56,182 bases of DNA from Ectocarpus siliculosus. Its lineage: Eukaryota > Sar > Phaeophyceae > Ectocarpales > Ectocarpaceae. The notes under the pieces are model-generated. The model worked only from the letters and a program-made list of their open reading frames with translations. It made no database searches and had not been told where the DNA came from. The translations under genes and the position numbers were made by a program. The stretch covers positions 1,986,776-2,042,957 of the forward strand of contig FN649737.1 in assembly GCA_000310025.1 (NCBI GenBank), read 5' to 3'. This document shows, in pieces, positions 55,398 through 56,182 of the stretch; the stretch's first letter is position 1, and each line of letters opens with the position of its first letter.

Positions 55398-56182
55398 GTC
55401 GTTGGTCCCACCACGATGCCGGCCCCGGCAAGCACCACCCCTCCGATTGCTCCGCCGCCAGTTCGTCGCCCCCTGCACGCGACGACGTCGGCGTTCGTCG
55501 GGTTCCCGGCCCACCCCAGTCCCACCACCACGGCCGGCCCTACCGCCCGCCCGTCCATAATGTCCTCGCCGAGCATGCCTAGGGTGGGCGGGGCGAGTGG
55601 GGCGCCAGCGGCCGGAACGTCAGCGTCGAGGTCGGCCGTGGGGCCGGCGGCGGCGGCGGTGGTGGCGACGGGAGCGACGGCAGTGATGCCCCCCGCCGCG
55701 CTCTCGTTCCAAGCGGCGCCGGCGGCAGTGATTCTGCGCGGTGCCCTCGGGGCAGCCCTCCTGCGGAATGATGGCGGCGGCAAGGTATGCGGCGGCGGTG
55801 GCAAGCAATGCGGCGGCGGCGGCGGCGGCGGCGATGTCCGCCCCCGCGCCTCCCGGGCAGCTCTTCGGAGCAGCCAGCTCGTTTTCGAACGCCTTCCAGA
55901 CCCAGCAACTCGCTCGCGATGACATGGACGTCGACCCGTCCAAGCTCGAGCGAATATCGACGGCAACAGCGATGATGGCTAGCGCCTTGGCGTCGGTTCT
56001 CCAGGCTAATCTGAGCCTCGCGGGTCGGCCGGCTATGACCAAGGCCGAGGAAGAGGGCTTGCTCTTGCAGACCGTGATTGCGGACGCGGACCTTGCGCGT
56101 GCGTAGGCGGCGATGGAGGAGCTCCGGGAGGCAGAGTGGGCGTCCAGATGGATGGACGTTGACGACGACGAGGAGTACGAAG
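55398..56182 (+). CDS. Ala/Pro-rich protein of unknown function, frame broken by TAG, 3' partial
   Basis: I do not recognise this protein. Exon A (55398-55784, after an AG at 55396-55397, with an ATG at 55416) is Pro/Ala/Thr-rich and disordered: MPAPASTTPPIAPPPVRR and onward. A 76-base GT-AG intron (55785-55860) changes frame in phase to exon B (55861-56106), which reads LFGAASSFSNAFQTQQLARD, then DMDVDPSKLER and a helical Ala/Leu-rich segment, KAEEEGLLLQTVIADADLAR. A TAG at 56104-56106 follows, yet the same frame continues with equally convincing acidic sequence (AAMEELREAEWASRW, then MDVDDDEEYE) to the window edge. Either the stop is real, or it is a mutation or read error (GAG would give Glu), or an unusual splice removes it. 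The Ala-rich minus-strand frame opposite is a shadow. Confidence 0.5.

Noticed and set aside
55388-55966. 192-codon minus-strand frame rich in Pro, Arg and Ala
   Set aside because: Shadow of the Ala/Pro-rich plus-strand exons; no start context or family match.

Overview
The window is nuclear DNA from a eukaryote with intron-rich, GC-rich genes. Every gene I can support is split into short exons with GT-AG introns. Exons carry long Ala, Gly, Ser and Pro codon runs, and introns and intergenic DNA are full of short dispersed repeats, foldback elements, microsatellites and C/G homopolymers. There are no operons, rRNA genes or CRISPR arrays. A stramenopile, with a brown alga such as Ectocarpus as first guess, would fit this style; that is inference from gene structure, not proof.

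Layout, left to right. Positions 1-2203 hold no gene I can support. A candidate first exon on the minus strand (2204-2382) lies head to head with a complete MMS19 homologue on the plus strand (2585-18962, 16 exons, 1,423 codons plus stop). MMS19 targets the cytosolic iron-sulfur assembly machinery to client proteins. It faces a complete class II, SIRT4-type sirtuin gene on the minus strand (26804 down to 21654, 7 exons). Next comes an acidic candidate exon (27199-27420), then two foldback elements, then a plus-strand gene (30951-38077, 13 exons, 5' end missing) coding for a protein with three tandem EF-hand plus charged-helix modules. It converges on a minus-strand DUF1499 gene (41281 down to 39092, 5' end missing). 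A 1.24 kb TA-flanked DNA transposon (42876-44119) separates that from a complete Aurora-family protein kinase gene (44795-52732, 10 exons, perhaps with one more 5' exon at 44139-44481). After 2.6 kb without a recognisable gene, the window ends in an Ala/Pro-rich plus-strand gene (55398 onward) whose frame is broken by a TAG codon.

I rebuilt the exon models by hand. For MMS19, the sirtuin and the kinase, splice phases agree across every junction and the joined protein follows the known family from end to end, so these are solid. The EF-hand and DUF1499 models are solid in the middle and incomplete at the 5' end.

The most interesting non-genic signal is a dispersed repeat with a fixed core (GCATGC and ATGAGTAC) ending in a C homopolymer. 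At least 13 recognisable copies are present. Nearly all lie in introns, with the C-run towards the 3' splice site, or inverted with the G-run starting at the 5' splice site. One MMS19 intron has both arrangements, so the intron has inverted-repeat ends. This resembles an intron-associated or introner-like element. The genes have unrelated functions (Fe-S protein maturation, mitochondrial deacylation, calcium binding, mitosis) and share only their repeat environment.
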